Origin: Bacteroidota bacterium
GTDB lineage: Bacteria; Bacteroidota; Bacteroidia; Chitinophagales; Saprospiraceae
Direction of reading: 5' to 3'
Assembly: GCA_029567325.1 (NCBI GenBank)
Contig: JAKQLF010000177.1
Coordinates: forward strand, 1-64,000
DNA: 64,000 nucleotides
The stretch's first letter is position 1. Every line of letters starts with the position of its first letter. Below the pieces are notes generated by a model that searched no databases, had not been told where the DNA came from, and saw only the letters and a list, made by a program, of their open reading frames with translations. A program made the position numbers and the translations under genes. Positions 8,301-18,550 of this stretch are shown here, piece after piece.

Positions 8301-11300
8301 ATGCGTCGATTCCATTTAGCCCTTTTTTCCATCCTTACTTTACTTACTATTTCTGCCTGCAAAAAAAATAATGCCGATGCACCTTTGATGGATGCAGGAA
8401 AAGAAGCAGAATTATTGTCAACCTATTTTAGCGCTGCAACGACAGGTATCATTTCAGCTGCCGATCCTCTGACTTATATTTTTAACTCTCCATTGGCTAC
8501 AAAGCCAAGCGAAGATCAGATTCAGAATATAATTTCAATTTCGCCAAGTGTGGAAGGAATAGTTACCTTTTCAAATAATACAATTTTGACCTTCACACCA
8601 ACTGAAGGATTCAAACCAAATACCACTTACACCATCACCTTAAATCTAAAAAACCTGGATGGTGCAAGGTTTGAAAAGGACATAACTTACAGTGTCAGGA
8701 CTTTTAAACAAGATTTGGCGGTAGAACCAAGAGGCTTTATCATCAACGACGATGGTTCTGTTTCTATGATGGCCATAGTTTCAACGGCAGACAAAGCAAA
8801 AGCTGAAGATATTCAAAAATGCTTCACATCATCGGCCAGCAGTACAAATGTCGTGGAATTGGAAGCCAATCGTTTTCAGGTTGAATTTGTTTTCAAGCAA
8901 GGTATGAATAGCAGTACACAAATTACCTACGATGGAAGTTCGCTTGGAAGTGATACCAAGGGTGAGGTTCCAGTTTTTGAAGTAGATCAAAATAATTTTA
9001 CCGTAGTACATACCCAGCACGATCCAACAAATAAAGAGTTTAAAGTATATTTCAGCCAAAGACTCAACCCTGATGTAGACCTTACAGGATTGGTAAATAT
9101 CAACAATACCAATGCGAAATTAAATGTGCAAAGCAATGTCTTGACTATATACCTTTCGGACTTGGTCAACGATCAAAGAGCGACGATTTTACTGAGCAGC
9201 GGTATAACTTCTGAAAAAGGCAAAAAGCTCGGCAGAGATCAATCCTTTGAAATTGAAATTGAAGCAGAAAAACCAAGTATTGAATTCTTGGATGCTGGTG
9301 TCTATTTTCCGAGTGAAGGCAATTTTAAAATTCCCGTAAGATCAAAAGGTCTTGAATCCATACAATTGATGGTTATCGAAATCAAGCAAGAAAATGTAAA
9401 TTCTTTCCTTACCTGGCAATCTCTAGAATACACAGATTATTATGCCATGCGAATGTTTGGTAAACCCATTTATAATCAAAAAGTCAAACTAGACAAAGGA
9501 ATTGCAGATGCTGATGGATGGAGGGTTTATGGTATTGATCTTTCAAAACAGATTGCGCGAAATCCAGGTAGCATTTATCATGTCAGCATGGAATTCACGC
9601 CAGAAGATATTTCTTTAGCTTGCAAAGAAGAATTAATCAAAAGAGATATTCAATCAAAACTTCCCAACGAAGAATTCTACACCAGGTGGGAAAATTATTA
9701 CCGTGATTATTATTACTATGACGATTTCAATTGGGAGGAAACAGAAAATCCTTGTAATATTTCCTTCTATGCAAACAGAGCACCTGTAAACCGCACACTT
9801 ATTTGTTCTGATTTTGGTGTCATAGCAAAACAAGCAGGTAATGGTTATCACATCGCAGTCACAAAATTGCAAGACCTTTCTAATGTTGGTGATGCAAACC
9901 TTACGCTTTATGATTTACAAGGTGCAACTTTAGCCACAGCAAAAACATCAGCAGAGGGATTTGCAGAAATTCTAAATTTAAAAGCTGATGCAGCTGTCCT
10001 CAAAATTGAAAAGAACAAGCAAGTCACTTATCTCAAACTCAATCCTGCAGAGAGTAACCCACTCACAGAATTTGCCATCAATGGAAGTCGCTCGGAAGAT
10101 GATGCCCAATTTTTTGTTTACACAGACCGAGATGTATGGAGGCCAGGCGACAGCATCTACATTGATTTGATGATCAATGCCTCTAGTATTACACTGCCTG
10201 ATGGACTACCCATTGTTTTTTCTTTTTATAATCCTGATAATTTGTTGATTGGCAGAAAAGTGCAAACACTCAGTCAGAAAAATAAATTGATTTACAGTTT
10301 TACTCAAACCACACCTTCCAATGCTAAAACCGGAGCTTATAGGGGCGTAATGGAAATTGGTTCGAAAAAAATAGTCAAAAGGATCAGGATAGAAACCATC
10401 AAGCCAAATACCGCTGAAGCGACTTATACTTTTGACAATACAGGAAAAGAATTTGTGCTTTCCGATCGATTGAGTGGTAAGGTAAGCGTCAATTACCTCA
10501 CAGGATTCGAAGTAAAAAGTGCTCGGGTGAAGTTGATAGCCAGGCCAAGAAAAATAGACAATCCTTTCCCAAAATTTAAAGATTTCTTTTTCGGAAATTA
10601 TAAAAATGATCCTGTCAATGCCATGGATCTTGGAGAAGTAGTGACAGGACATGATGGCAGTGCAAAAATCAATGTAAATCCAGGGCTCAAACAATTGGGT
10701 ACACCCATTTTTCTTTCCTTAGAGTCGGAAATAACATTGCCAGGAGGAGGTAGCAATAAGCAAGGAAATACCATTAAAGTGTCGCCTTTTGATTCTTACG
10801 TGGGTTTGAAAAAACTCGACGGACAAGGTTGGTCTGGAAACCATTTGAGAACAGAAAATATCAAAGTTGAATTGGTAAATGTAGACGGAAAAGGAGATGT
10901 TTCTGCCACGGCAAACAACTTGGATTATACCATCCAAAAAAGGGTCTCATCTTGGTGGATAGACAAATACATGCTTCGTTCTTCAGGTTTCTATTATGAT
11001 GAAAGCTATTGGACCACTGTGAAAACGCAGGCAGTGAAAATCAGTGGCAAAACGACCCTCACGCTTCCTTCTGGAAGTTTGGACGATGGCGCTTATCGCA
11101 TTGCTTTCAAGGACCGCAATTCTGGCCACGAAACGGAGACATATTTCACGGTTTATTCAAGTGAACAATCTATTCCAGGCACACAACCTTACATCATTCA
11201 ATTTGAAGTAAGTAAAGAGGAAGTCAATGCTGGTGAGCCAATTACCATCAAATTCCCTCAGATTGCAGGTGCAAAAGCCTTGATCAGTATCGAAAAAGCC

Positions 11301-13802
11301 AATAAAATCATTCAGAAATCATGGTTTAATCTTGATCAAAAGAATGGAGAAGTTACCATCAATACCAATGCCGATTGGTCTCCGAATGTTTACATCCATG
11401 CGACCATCATTCAACCCTACGCGCAAGACAATAATGATATGCCTTTGCGCATGTACGGAATCAAACCACTCATCGTTAATTCGAATGCAAAGGAATTAAA
11501 ACCTGTTGCTACTTTACCAGATAAATTGGAATCTAATCACAGCTATACCTTTACGGTTTCTGAAGAAAAAGGGAGAGCAATGGAATACACTCTTGCGCTG
11601 GTGGATGAAGGCCTTTTGAACCTCACTGGATTTAAGACGCCAGATCCTTACAACCATTTTCAGGGTGATTTTCCACTATTGGTGAAAACATGGGATATTT
11701 ATCAATCGCTTATGCAATACTTCAAGGGAAAATTTGCAGGAATTCTGGCCATTGGAGGTGATGACGCATACAATCCTGACGCCATTGCAGAAGTTTCGCG
11801 ATTCAAACCTTTGTCTTTACACCAAGGTTCTTACAAAATATCCGCTGGTGGTAAAAACAGTCATACGATAAACATACCAAATTACATTGGCAAAGTCCGA
11901 TTGATGATTGTGGCTTGTAATGAAAGTGACTTTGGTAAGTTGTCCAAATCCTCTGTGGTCAAAAATCCATTGATGGTCCAAACCCAGTTGCCAAGAGCAC
12001 TCAATGTGACGGATAAACTTCAAATTCCTATCAACATCATCAGGGATGAAAAATCCATTTCTTCAGCCAAAATTGAAGCAAAAACAGACGGTAATCTGAT
12101 CAAAGGTCTACAACCATCCACCTCAGTTTCCTTTAGTGGTGGTGACCAAGTATCCCAAATGTACAATGTCGATGTGCAAAACAAACCAGGCAAAGCCAAT
12201 TTGAATTTCAAGGTCACAGGTGGTGGAAAAACAATGACTGAAACCACTGACATTTTGATCAATTATCCAAATGCATATGCTTCAGCCATCAAAGAATACG
12301 TCATTCAACCTGGAAAAAGTTTGAAGGTAACCTCAACTGTGAAAGGCTATGCCGAGGCTTACAAAGCAAAATTGATGATCAGCGGCCAGAAAGTCCCCAA
12401 TTTTACAAAATATGCGGAGGAGTTGATTGCCTATCCATATGGATGTTTGGAGCAAACCACTTCAGGTGCATTTTCACAATTATTTTTGGATAAGGTATTA
12501 CAACTTGATCCTACAGAAAACCGGGCCAGATTGGAAAATTTACAAGCTGCTGTGAATAAGTTGCAAAGATTCCAACATGCGGACGGCAAATTATACTATT
12601 GGGACAATGATTACTACCACGCTTGGTCTGACATTTATGGAGGTGATTTTCTGACTGAAATGAACAAGGAAGGCATGGTTGGTCAAGCTGGTGGTATGTT
12701 GGATAATTGGCTCAAAAGCCATACAAATACGGCAAATGGTTGGAATATTTCGGAAGCATCAAGTGAGTATGTTTATGAAAGTGAAGTAGCCGTACAAGCT
12801 TATCGTTTATACGTGCTGGCCAAAGCTGGCAGGCCTGCGAAGTCTGCCATGAATAGATTTGCTGCAACGTGTAAGTCAAAGCAAGCATTGACTTGGTGGT
12901 TCCTCGCTGGCGCTCATCAATTGGCCTCTTATGATACCAAGGCCCTCGAGTTTGTAACAAAAGCAGAATCTATGCAAATAGCAAACAACGGATATGGCTA
13001 CAATACATTTGGAAGTAATGCCAGAAACCTTGCATTGGCAGTAGAAGTGCTATCTTCATTTCCTTCACAAAAGAAAAAGGCCAGTTTATATTATGACAAC
13101 ATGGTCGATGCTTACAACAATAGTGGTTGGTTGAGTACTCAAGACAAAGGATTTGCATTTAAAGCAGCATATCGGTTTTTTGGTAGTGCATTGAATGTTA
13201 CAGACAAAATATCATATGCCCTCAATGCTCCTTCTGGACTCAAATCATATGAATTGTCATCGATAGAAAGCAAAACTTTCCATTTAGCAAAAGGTGACAT
13301 TGCAAAAGCTATTACTATTGAAAACAAAGGGAAAAGTGCTATTCATGTGTATCAGATAGAACGCTTCATTGACAGCGAGGTGGTGAAAGCTGCAACAGCA
13401 TCTGACCTTAATATCAATGTTACTTACAATGGCAATAGTACACCACCCATGGTCAACATCGGACAAGATATTTTGATCGATGTAGCGGTGAGTAATCCTT
13501 TAGCACTAGCGCAAAGTGACTTGGCTTTAAATCTCAAAATGCCATCGGGTTGGGAATTGATCAATCCAAGGTTGTATGAAACAGAGCGCAATGTAAACAC
13601 CAATGCACTTTACCAAGATTACAAAGACGACCGGGTTTATACATTTTTCAACATCCCTGCTGGTGGAAATCAAATCTTCCATTTTAGAGCAAAAGCAGCG
13701 TTCATTGGCAATTTCTTTGCTCCGGCAGCAACGGTTGAAAATATGTACAACGGATCTTATTATGCTAGTACTGCAAGTGGCAGAGTAGAAGTGAAAAAAT
13801 AA
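8301..13802 (+). CDS. Alpha-2-macroglobulin-family lipoprotein
   Basis: Giant 1833-aa bacterial alpha-2-macroglobulin. A lipoprotein signal peptide ends in LTISAC, so Cys20 would be lipidated. An Ig-like domain (~35-115) precedes a long series of macroglobulin domains. The bait/A2M core holds the thioester motif YPYGCLEQTTS with Cys1382, intact (CxEQ). The alpha-helical thioester domain follows (LQAAVNKLQRFQHADGKLYYW). The C-terminus has the receptor-binding-like fold ending GRVEVKK. Members trap proteases that attack the envelope, and in E. coli the gene (yfhM) is next to pbpC. Here pbpC lies 14 kb downstream on the same strand, beyond a block of minus-strand genes. The length is near the usual 1,600-1,900 aa. 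Confidence 0.92.
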   Translation: MRRFHLALFSILTLLTISACKKNNADAPLMDAGKEAELLSTYFSAATTGIISAADPLTYIFNSPLATKPSEDQIQNIISISPSVEGIVTFSNNTILTFTPTEGFKPNTTYTITLNLKNLDGARFEKDITYSVRTFKQDLAVEPRGFIINDDGSVSMMAIVSTADKAKAEDIQKCFTSSASSTNVVELEANRFQVEFVFKQGMNSSTQITYDGSSLGSDTKGEVPVFEVDQNNFTVVHTQHDPTNKEFKVYFSQRLNPDVDLTGLVNINNTNAKLNVQSNVLTIYLSDLVNDQRATILLSSGITSEKGKKLGRDQSFEIEIEAEKPSIEFLDAGVYFPSEGNFKIPVRSKGLESIQLMVIEIKQENVNSFLTWQSLEYTDYYAMRMFGKPIYNQKVKLDKGIADADGWRVYGIDLSKQIARNPGSIYHVSMEFTPEDISLACKEELIKRDIQSKLPNEEFYTRWENYYRDYYYYDDFNWEETENPCNISFYANRAPVNRTLICSDFGVIAKQAGNGYHIAVTKLQDLSNVGDANLTLYDLQGATLATAKTSAEGFAEILNLKADAAVLKIEKNKQVTYLKLNPAESNPLTEFAINGSRSEDDAQFFVYTDRDVWRPGDSIYIDLMINASSITLPDGLPIVFSFYNPDNLLIGRKVQTLSQKNKLIYSFTQTTPSNAKTGAYRGVMEIGSKKIVKRIRIETIKPNTAEATYTFDNTGKEFVLSDRLSGKVSVNYLTGFEVKSARVKLIARPRKIDNPFPKFKDFFFGNYKNDPVNAMDLGEVVTGHDGSAKINVNPGLKQLGTPIFLSLESEITLPGGGSNKQGNTIKVSPFDSYVGLKKLDGQGWSGNHLRTENIKVELVNVDGKGDVSATANNLDYTIQKRVSSWWIDKYMLRSSGFYYDESYWTTVKTQAVKISGKTTLTLPSGSLDDGAYRIAFKDRNSGHETETYFTVYSSEQSIPGTQPYIIQFEVSKEEVNAGEPITIKFPQIAGAKALISIEKANKIIQKSWFNLDQKNGEVTINTNADWSPNVYIHATIIQPYAQDNNDMPLRMYGIKPLIVNSNAKELKPVATLPDKLESNHSYTFTVSEEKGRAMEYTLALVDEGLLNLTGFKTPDPYNHFQGDFPLLVKTWDIYQSLMQYFKGKFAGILAIGGDDAYNPDAIAEVSRFKPLSLHQGSYKISAGGKNSHTINIPNYIGKVRLMIVACNESDFGKLSKSSVVKNPLMVQTQLPRALNVTDKLQIPINIIRDEKSISSAKIEAKTDGNLIKGLQPSTSVSFSGGDQVSQMYNVDVQNKPGKANLNFKVTGGGKTMTETTDILINYPNAYASAIKEYVIQPGKSLKVTSTVKGYAEAYKAKLMISGQKVPNFTKYAEELIAYPYGCLEQTTSGAFSQLFLDKVLQLDPTENRARLENLQAAVNKLQRFQHADGKLYYWDNDYYHAWSDIYGGDFLTEMNKEGMVGQAGGMLDNWLKSHTNTANGWNISEASSEYVYESEVAVQAYRLYVLAKAGRPAKSAMNRFAATCKSKQALTWWFLAGAHQLASYDTKALEFVTKAESMQIANNGYGYNTFGSNARNLALAVEVLSSFPSQKKKASLYYDNMVDAYNNSGWLSTQDKGFAFKAAYRFFGSALNVTDKISYALNAPSGLKSYELSSIESKTFHLAKGDIAKAITIENKGKSAIHVYQIERFIDSEVVKAATASDLNINVTYNGNSTPPMVNIGQDILIDVAVSNPLALAQSDLALNLKMPSGWELINPRLYETERNVNTNALYQDYKDDRVYTFFNIPAGGNQIFHFRAKAAFIGNFFAPAATVENMYNGSYYASTASGRVEVKK

Positions 13803-13818
13803 GATAGAGACCTGATTG

Positions 13819-13839
13819 GCGAGGAAAATTATTCCTCGC
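13819..13839. terminator. Hairpin between convergent genes, overlapping a stop codon
   Basis: GCGAGGAA-aatta-TTCCTCGC is a perfect 8-bp hairpin lying 16 bp beyond the macroglobulin stop. Its loop contains the TAA stop of the convergent TonB-dependent receptor gene (13829-13831). It may end transcription from both sides, but T-runs are weak on either strand. Confidence 0.5.
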
Positions 13840-16255
13840 TGATCATACTTTTACCCGATTTACCTTTTGCCTGCTTGATGCGATAATTGAGTGTAAGATT
13901 GATTTGTCTTCTACGCCCTTGGAAATTTCCTTCGGTGAAAAAATTCTCTCCTTCTGCTATAAACCGATTTCTTCTTGTATTGAATACATCTGAAACATTG
14001 AAGGTAACAGTTGCTTTGCCATCTAGGATATCTTTATTAAAACCAATATCCAGGTAATAAAAAGCTAAAACTTTCCCTTGTGGTACCTTTTGAGGAGCTT
14101 CATAGTTGCCCCTCATTTGTAGGTTACCATTTTGAAAGATGGTGAATCTGGAAGTATGTCTTACGAACCAACTGTAGGTATCACTATTGATATTGCCAAT
14201 ATTGGATCCATCTGTAATTGCTCTAAAAAAGTTGAAACTTACATCAGCTTTCCACCATTTTTTGATATCATACTGTCCCACAAATTCTGCTCCAAAGGAA
14301 TTTTCATCCACTAGGTTTTGAGGAATTGTGGAGGCAAAACCCAACTCGTCTACCACCCTAATTCTTTGAATTTTTGATTCAGTATGTCTGTGATAAAGGG
14401 AAGAAGATATAGATCCGTTTTCAAAATATTTGATGTGACCCAAATCATAAGCATTACTAAATTCAGGATTGAGATCTGGATTACCGGAGAAAAAATTGCG
14501 ACTGTCTGACAAAGTGATAAAGGGGCTCAATTCATTGTAAACTGGTCTGCGCACTCTACGGCTATAACTCAATTGAAGCGCGTTGTCATTGCCTAATGTA
14601 TAAGAAATATGACCACTAGGAAAAAGATTGGAGTACTTTCTGGGATTGACTTCGTTCGTCTTTTGCAAAGTAGTGCGGACATCTGTAATTTCTCCACGTA
14701 ACCCAAATTGATAAGAAAATTTCGACATCTTATCACCCATAATGGCATAGGCCGCGTGAATATTTTCATTGTAAATAAAGTAATTATCAAAGAGTGGATC
14801 TGTCTCAAAAACACCTCCAAATGCTTGATTTTGAACGGTATAATCATTGATCATATCTCTAAAACCACTGCGCATGCCAAATTCTACTTTACCATTTTTT
14901 TTGCCGTCGCTTGTTCCCAGTGAAAGTGGAAGCACATAGTCCAGCTGAAATAGATAGGTTTTCTCAAATTCGTCGTTGAGGGCTTTAGTAACGTTGGTTT
15001 CATCTTGGTTGATTTCTCCAGACGGTAAAAATGCATTTTGCGTAAAAACTTGATCTGATCGCTCCCAATAGTCAATGTATCTAAAGTCTACTACCAGCTC
15101 CTTACCTTTTTCTTTGAATGATTTTTTGTAAGTCAATGAAGCTTCAGAATTTGGCTCTGTTTCTATTTCATTTTGAAAACGCTCAACCACACCCAGAGGA
15201 TTGGAGCGGTCATTTAGAAAGTCTGTGTAAACAATGTCTGTAAAACGATCAACGTCGGTCCTTCGCATCATGTAGGAAGCCGTGAGGATATTCTTCTCAT
15301 CAAAGAAATAATCAAAACCTGCTCTGAGGTTATTGTGTAAACCATCAACGGTCCCAGTGCGGCTTACATCCGTCAGTAATGTTTCTCCTGGGTTATAAAC
15401 TGCTTGGAATTGAGATCCAAGTCCTGGTATTTTTCTAAAAGCCAGGCCATAATTGACAAAAAAATTGAGCTTATTCTTTCTATAATTGACATTTATTGCT
15501 CCACCATAATTTGCTGGATTGCCCAAAATCACTTCAAATGACCCATTAAAACCTTGGTTTTGGTCTTTCTTCAAGATGATGTTGATGATACCAGACATAC
15601 CCTCAGCCTCGTATCGGGCAGAAGGATTTGTGATGATCTCTACCCTTTCCACTTGACTGCCTTGCAATTGCTGTAATCCTGCTCCTCCTTTGAAACTCAC
15701 CAAACCAGAGGGTTTCCCTTCGATCAAAATCCGGACATTGTCACTGCCCCTCAATTTTACATTTCCTTCCACGTCCACGGACAATGAAGGTATATTAGAA
15801 AGCAAATCTGATGCTGTGCCTCCAGCGTTGGCCAAATCTTTTCCTACATTAAAAATGCGCTTGTCCAATGAAATGACCATGTTACTTTTTTCACCTTGCA
15901 CAATGATTTCGTCCAACAATTGCGAAGAAGCAGACACTCCAATATCTCCCATCACATGATCATCACCTTTTTTCAATCTAAAAGCAGGTATGGAAAAATC
16001 CTTGTAACCAATGAATTCTACAAGACCATAGAAATCCCCTTCTTTCAATTCTACTTCAAACTGCCCCTTTTGATCAGTGACATTTCCTGAAACGAAAGCA
16101 CTATCCGAGACATTAAAAATTCGGATACTGGCATATTCCAGTGGATTTTTATTTACTTCATCGATGATGCGCCCTTTTATAGTCGCAGCTTGTGAGGCCA
16201 AGAACAATGGCAAAAAGATAAAGAGCAAAGACGAAATTGAAGAATGGAAACGCAT
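13829..16255 (-). CDS. TonB-dependent receptor-like outer membrane protein (OMP_b-brl_3 type)
   Basis: An 808-aa outer-membrane receptor. After the signal peptide (LFLASQA) comes a CarboxypepD_reg-like domain (~23-105: ATIKGRIIDEVNKNPLEYASIRIF), then a plug region (~125-225: GGTASDLLSNIPSLSVDVEGNVKLRGS, VERVEIITNPSARYEAEGMSGIINIILKK). The remainder is a barrel built of aromatic-rich strands, with a C-terminal RRRQINLTLNYRIKQ. This architecture is the outer-membrane beta-barrel protein family that pairs a carboxypeptidase-regulatory domain with a TonB plug. The substrate is not predictable. It lies downstream of the phosphonate-related genes but is separated by 194 bp, and its tie to them is uncertain. 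Confidence 0.88.
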   Translation of the reverse strand: MRFHSSISSLLFIFLPLFLASQAATIKGRIIDEVNKNPLEYASIRIFNVSDSAFVSGNVTDQKGQFEVELKEGDFYGLVEFIGYKDFSIPAFRLKKGDDHVMGDIGVSASSQLLDEIIVQGEKSNMVISLDKRIFNVGKDLANAGGTASDLLSNIPSLSVDVEGNVKLRGSDNVRILIEGKPSGLVSFKGGAGLQQLQGSQVERVEIITNPSARYEAEGMSGIINIILKKDQNQGFNGSFEVILGNPANYGGAINVNYRKNKLNFFVNYGLAFRKIPGLGSQFQAVYNPGETLLTDVSRTGTVDGLHNNLRAGFDYFFDEKNILTASYMMRRTDVDRFTDIVYTDFLNDRSNPLGVVERFQNEIETEPNSEASLTYKKSFKEKGKELVVDFRYIDYWERSDQVFTQNAFLPSGEINQDETNVTKALNDEFEKTYLFQLDYVLPLSLGTSDGKKNGKVEFGMRSGFRDMINDYTVQNQAFGGVFETDPLFDNYFIYNENIHAAYAIMGDKMSKFSYQFGLRGEITDVRTTLQKTNEVNPRKYSNLFPSGHISYTLGNDNALQLSYSRRVRRPVYNELSPFITLSDSRNFFSGNPDLNPEFSNAYDLGHIKYFENGSISSSLYHRHTESKIQRIRVVDELGFASTIPQNLVDENSFGAEFVGQYDIKKWWKADVSFNFFRAITDGSNIGNINSDTYSWFVRHTSRFTIFQNGNLQMRGNYEAPQKVPQGKVLAFYYLDIGFNKDILDGKATVTFNVSDVFNTRRNRFIAEGENFFTEGNFQGRRRQINLTLNYRIKQAKGKSGKSMISEE

Positions 16256-16449
16256 ATTTGAAAAGGCTTTAAAATAGATCTATTAGTAAATGTAATTAGA
16301 ATGCCATTTTACCAATAGGTTTAAATCCTTTTTTATGCATTTTATAACAGTATGAAAATTGCGGGTCAAGTATTTCAAAACTTATACCCCAGTAAACGGA
16401 AAACATAAAGGCACCATGATTTAACCAAGAAATCAAGATTTATATCATT

Positions 16450-18489
16450 CTACAACCTCACATTCAAAGCAATAAATCCGCTACGACCTTGTCCATTGAT
16501 GCCACTTCCATGGGTACGATAATCTTCATTCAATATGTTTTGAATTCCAAAATTCACCGAGGCTTTCTTTAAACTGTATGATCCATAAAATTGAAATAAA
16601 TTCCATGCCGGTGTTCCTCCTTTGGGAATTCTATTGTCTTCTGTGTCTCCTTTTGCCAAGCGATCTTGTTTGGCTGCAAATAAATATTCGCCAGTGAAGG
16701 ACCAAGCTTTGTGCAAATAACTCAAGCGCATATTTCCATTTATGGGAGGAATTCTGCGCATAGGCTCATTTTGTGAAAGATTTTGACCAAAACAATAGGA
16801 TGTAGTTCCTTGTACCAACCATTTTGGCGTCACTTTATGAGAAAAAGAAAACTCCATTCCCTTGATGTAAGATTTTTGGCTATTCTCTTTGGTATACACG
16901 CTATACCCGCCAACCTGTTCATTTTCCAATTTTATTCTCGTAATCAAATCGGTCAAATGCATGTAGAATAAGGCAGCAGTCACACTTGTGCGTTTGCTTT
17001 GATATTTATACCCGATTTCTGAATTGTATGACTTTTCTGGTTTCAAATCATATGCTGGAATTTCATACCTGAAGTCAACTAATCCAAGTGTGCCTAGATC
17101 GTCCACATTTGGCGCTCTATAACCCGTACTCAATGAACCATAAATAGACTGATTGCCATTTAGTTGGTACAACAAGGCCAAATTAGAAACAAGACTAGAT
17201 GGGTTCAACTGTACATTTTCTGGAGAATTAGTAAGGGTATCGCTAGTCGGAATATGAATTCCAAAGTGATTATATCTTAATCCTGCCTCAATTGAAAGTT
17301 TACTCAATTGAAAATGGTGCAACGTATAAAAGGATAAATTACTCACCTTTGCCCCATCGGGATAAAGTCCTCTTTGTAAGGTTTCAATTCCTGTTTGTTC
17401 AGAGATTTGATTCCTCAAACTATTCACCCGATCGTTATAAATTTCTAATCCAGAATTCGCAGTCCATTTTGAAGAAAGGCATGAATAAATATCAATCGTA
17501 TTTCCGAAAGTTTTTACTCTATCTTTTTCGAAAAACCTATTTGCATTGTTGATTCTATGGTATTTTCTGGTCTCAGATGTATACTGCAAAGAAGAAGTAA
17601 AGGTGATTTTCTGAATCAGTGGATTTACATAAAAGGACTCCCATTTGACGTAAGAAAGCTGTCTTATTTGTGGATCGAAATTGTAGAATTCAAAATTTTC
17701 CAGCTTTACCCTGTGATAAAGTGGTACATCGCGTTGAGCTAGATTTTGGTGTGCTGCAGTAAGTACACCATTACTTAAAACTTGATATTTTATTTTGGCG
17801 TCAAAGCTATTTTCAAGGTAACCAGAAGGAGATTGCCGGCCTGTAGAATCTCCGCCCCACAAATCACCAAATTTTCGATTTGTAGATCCAACCAAGATGG
17901 CTAATTTTTTTGATTGGTATTCGATTGCCGCTCTGCCAGTATATTCCATATTTTGTGACACAATTTTGCCGGCAAAAGATGGATGGAAACTGGCCTTTTC
18001 AGCAAATTGAGGTTCTGTTGTCAAAATTTGTACCACACCACCCATTGCATCAGAACCATATTGCACAGATCCACTGCCTCTTACGACTTCTATTTTTGAA
18101 ACAGAATATGGATCAATGGTATTGAGATATTGGTTTGGGCCATAGCGCACTGTGCTATTATTGAGTCTAATGCCATCGATCAAAGTCAATGTTTGATTGC
18201 CTGTCAGGCCGCGCACAAAAGCTGAGCCACCGCCGTGGTTGGTTTTTTGAATGAAAACTCCTGTAGTCCCAGTCAAGGCTTCCGGGACAGATCTGGATTG
18301 GTATTGATACATGAATTTTCGATCCAGAGTAGCCGTCGAATAAGGTGATCGCAGAGCTGAAACACTTTTTCTGGTAGAAGTGATCACAACCTCAGTTATG
18401 GTATCAGTAAGATCTACAGCAGTTTCCTGCGCCAAAATTGCATTTGAAAACAGCATTAACGCTATGATTATAAAACTAAAAACCTTCAT
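16450..18489 (-). CDS. TonB-dependent receptor
   Basis: A 679-aa TonB-dependent outer-membrane importer of the classical siderophore/cobalamin-receptor build, without the CarboxypepD_reg domain. The signal peptide ends FSNAILAQ. The TonB-box-like DTITEVVITSTRK lies at ~28-40, and the plug carries VPEALTGTTGVFIQKTNHGG, RGLTGNQTLTLIDGIRLNN and IEVVRGSGSVQYGSDAMGG. A 22-strand barrel ends in NEDYRTHGSGINGQGRSGFI. It lies 61 bp downstream of the second YncE/phosphoesterase gene in the same orientation, so it may take up a product of those exported hydrolases. Organophosphonate import is my inference from context; a metal chelate is the standard alternative. Confidence 0.9.
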   Translation of the reverse strand: MKVFSFIIIALMLFSNAILAQETAVDLTDTITEVVITSTRKSVSALRSPYSTATLDRKFMYQYQSRSVPEALTGTTGVFIQKTNHGGGSAFVRGLTGNQTLTLIDGIRLNNSTVRYGPNQYLNTIDPYSVSKIEVVRGSGSVQYGSDAMGGVVQILTTEPQFAEKASFHPSFAGKIVSQNMEYTGRAAIEYQSKKLAILVGSTNRKFGDLWGGDSTGRQSPSGYLENSFDAKIKYQVLSNGVLTAAHQNLAQRDVPLYHRVKLENFEFYNFDPQIRQLSYVKWESFYVNPLIQKITFTSSLQYTSETRKYHRINNANRFFEKDRVKTFGNTIDIYSCLSSKWTANSGLEIYNDRVNSLRNQISEQTGIETLQRGLYPDGAKVSNLSFYTLHHFQLSKLSIEAGLRYNHFGIHIPTSDTLTNSPENVQLNPSSLVSNLALLYQLNGNQSIYGSLSTGYRAPNVDDLGTLGLVDFRYEIPAYDLKPEKSYNSEIGYKYQSKRTSVTAALFYMHLTDLITRIKLENEQVGGYSVYTKENSQKSYIKGMEFSFSHKVTPKWLVQGTTSYCFGQNLSQNEPMRRIPPINGNMRLSYLHKAWSFTGEYLFAAKQDRLAKGDTEDNRIPKGGTPAWNLFQFYGSYSLKKASVNFGIQNILNEDYRTHGSGINGQGRSGFIALNVRL

Positions 18490-18550
18490 ACGTATTATGA
18501 TAATTTAGATCAAATTGTTTTTAAATATTGGCTGATGGATTGATTCAAAA

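Noticed and set aside
10206-10694. 162-aa minus-strand ORF inside the macroglobulin gene
   Set aside because: Opposite strand of a large intact CDS, no domain, composition unlike a real protein.
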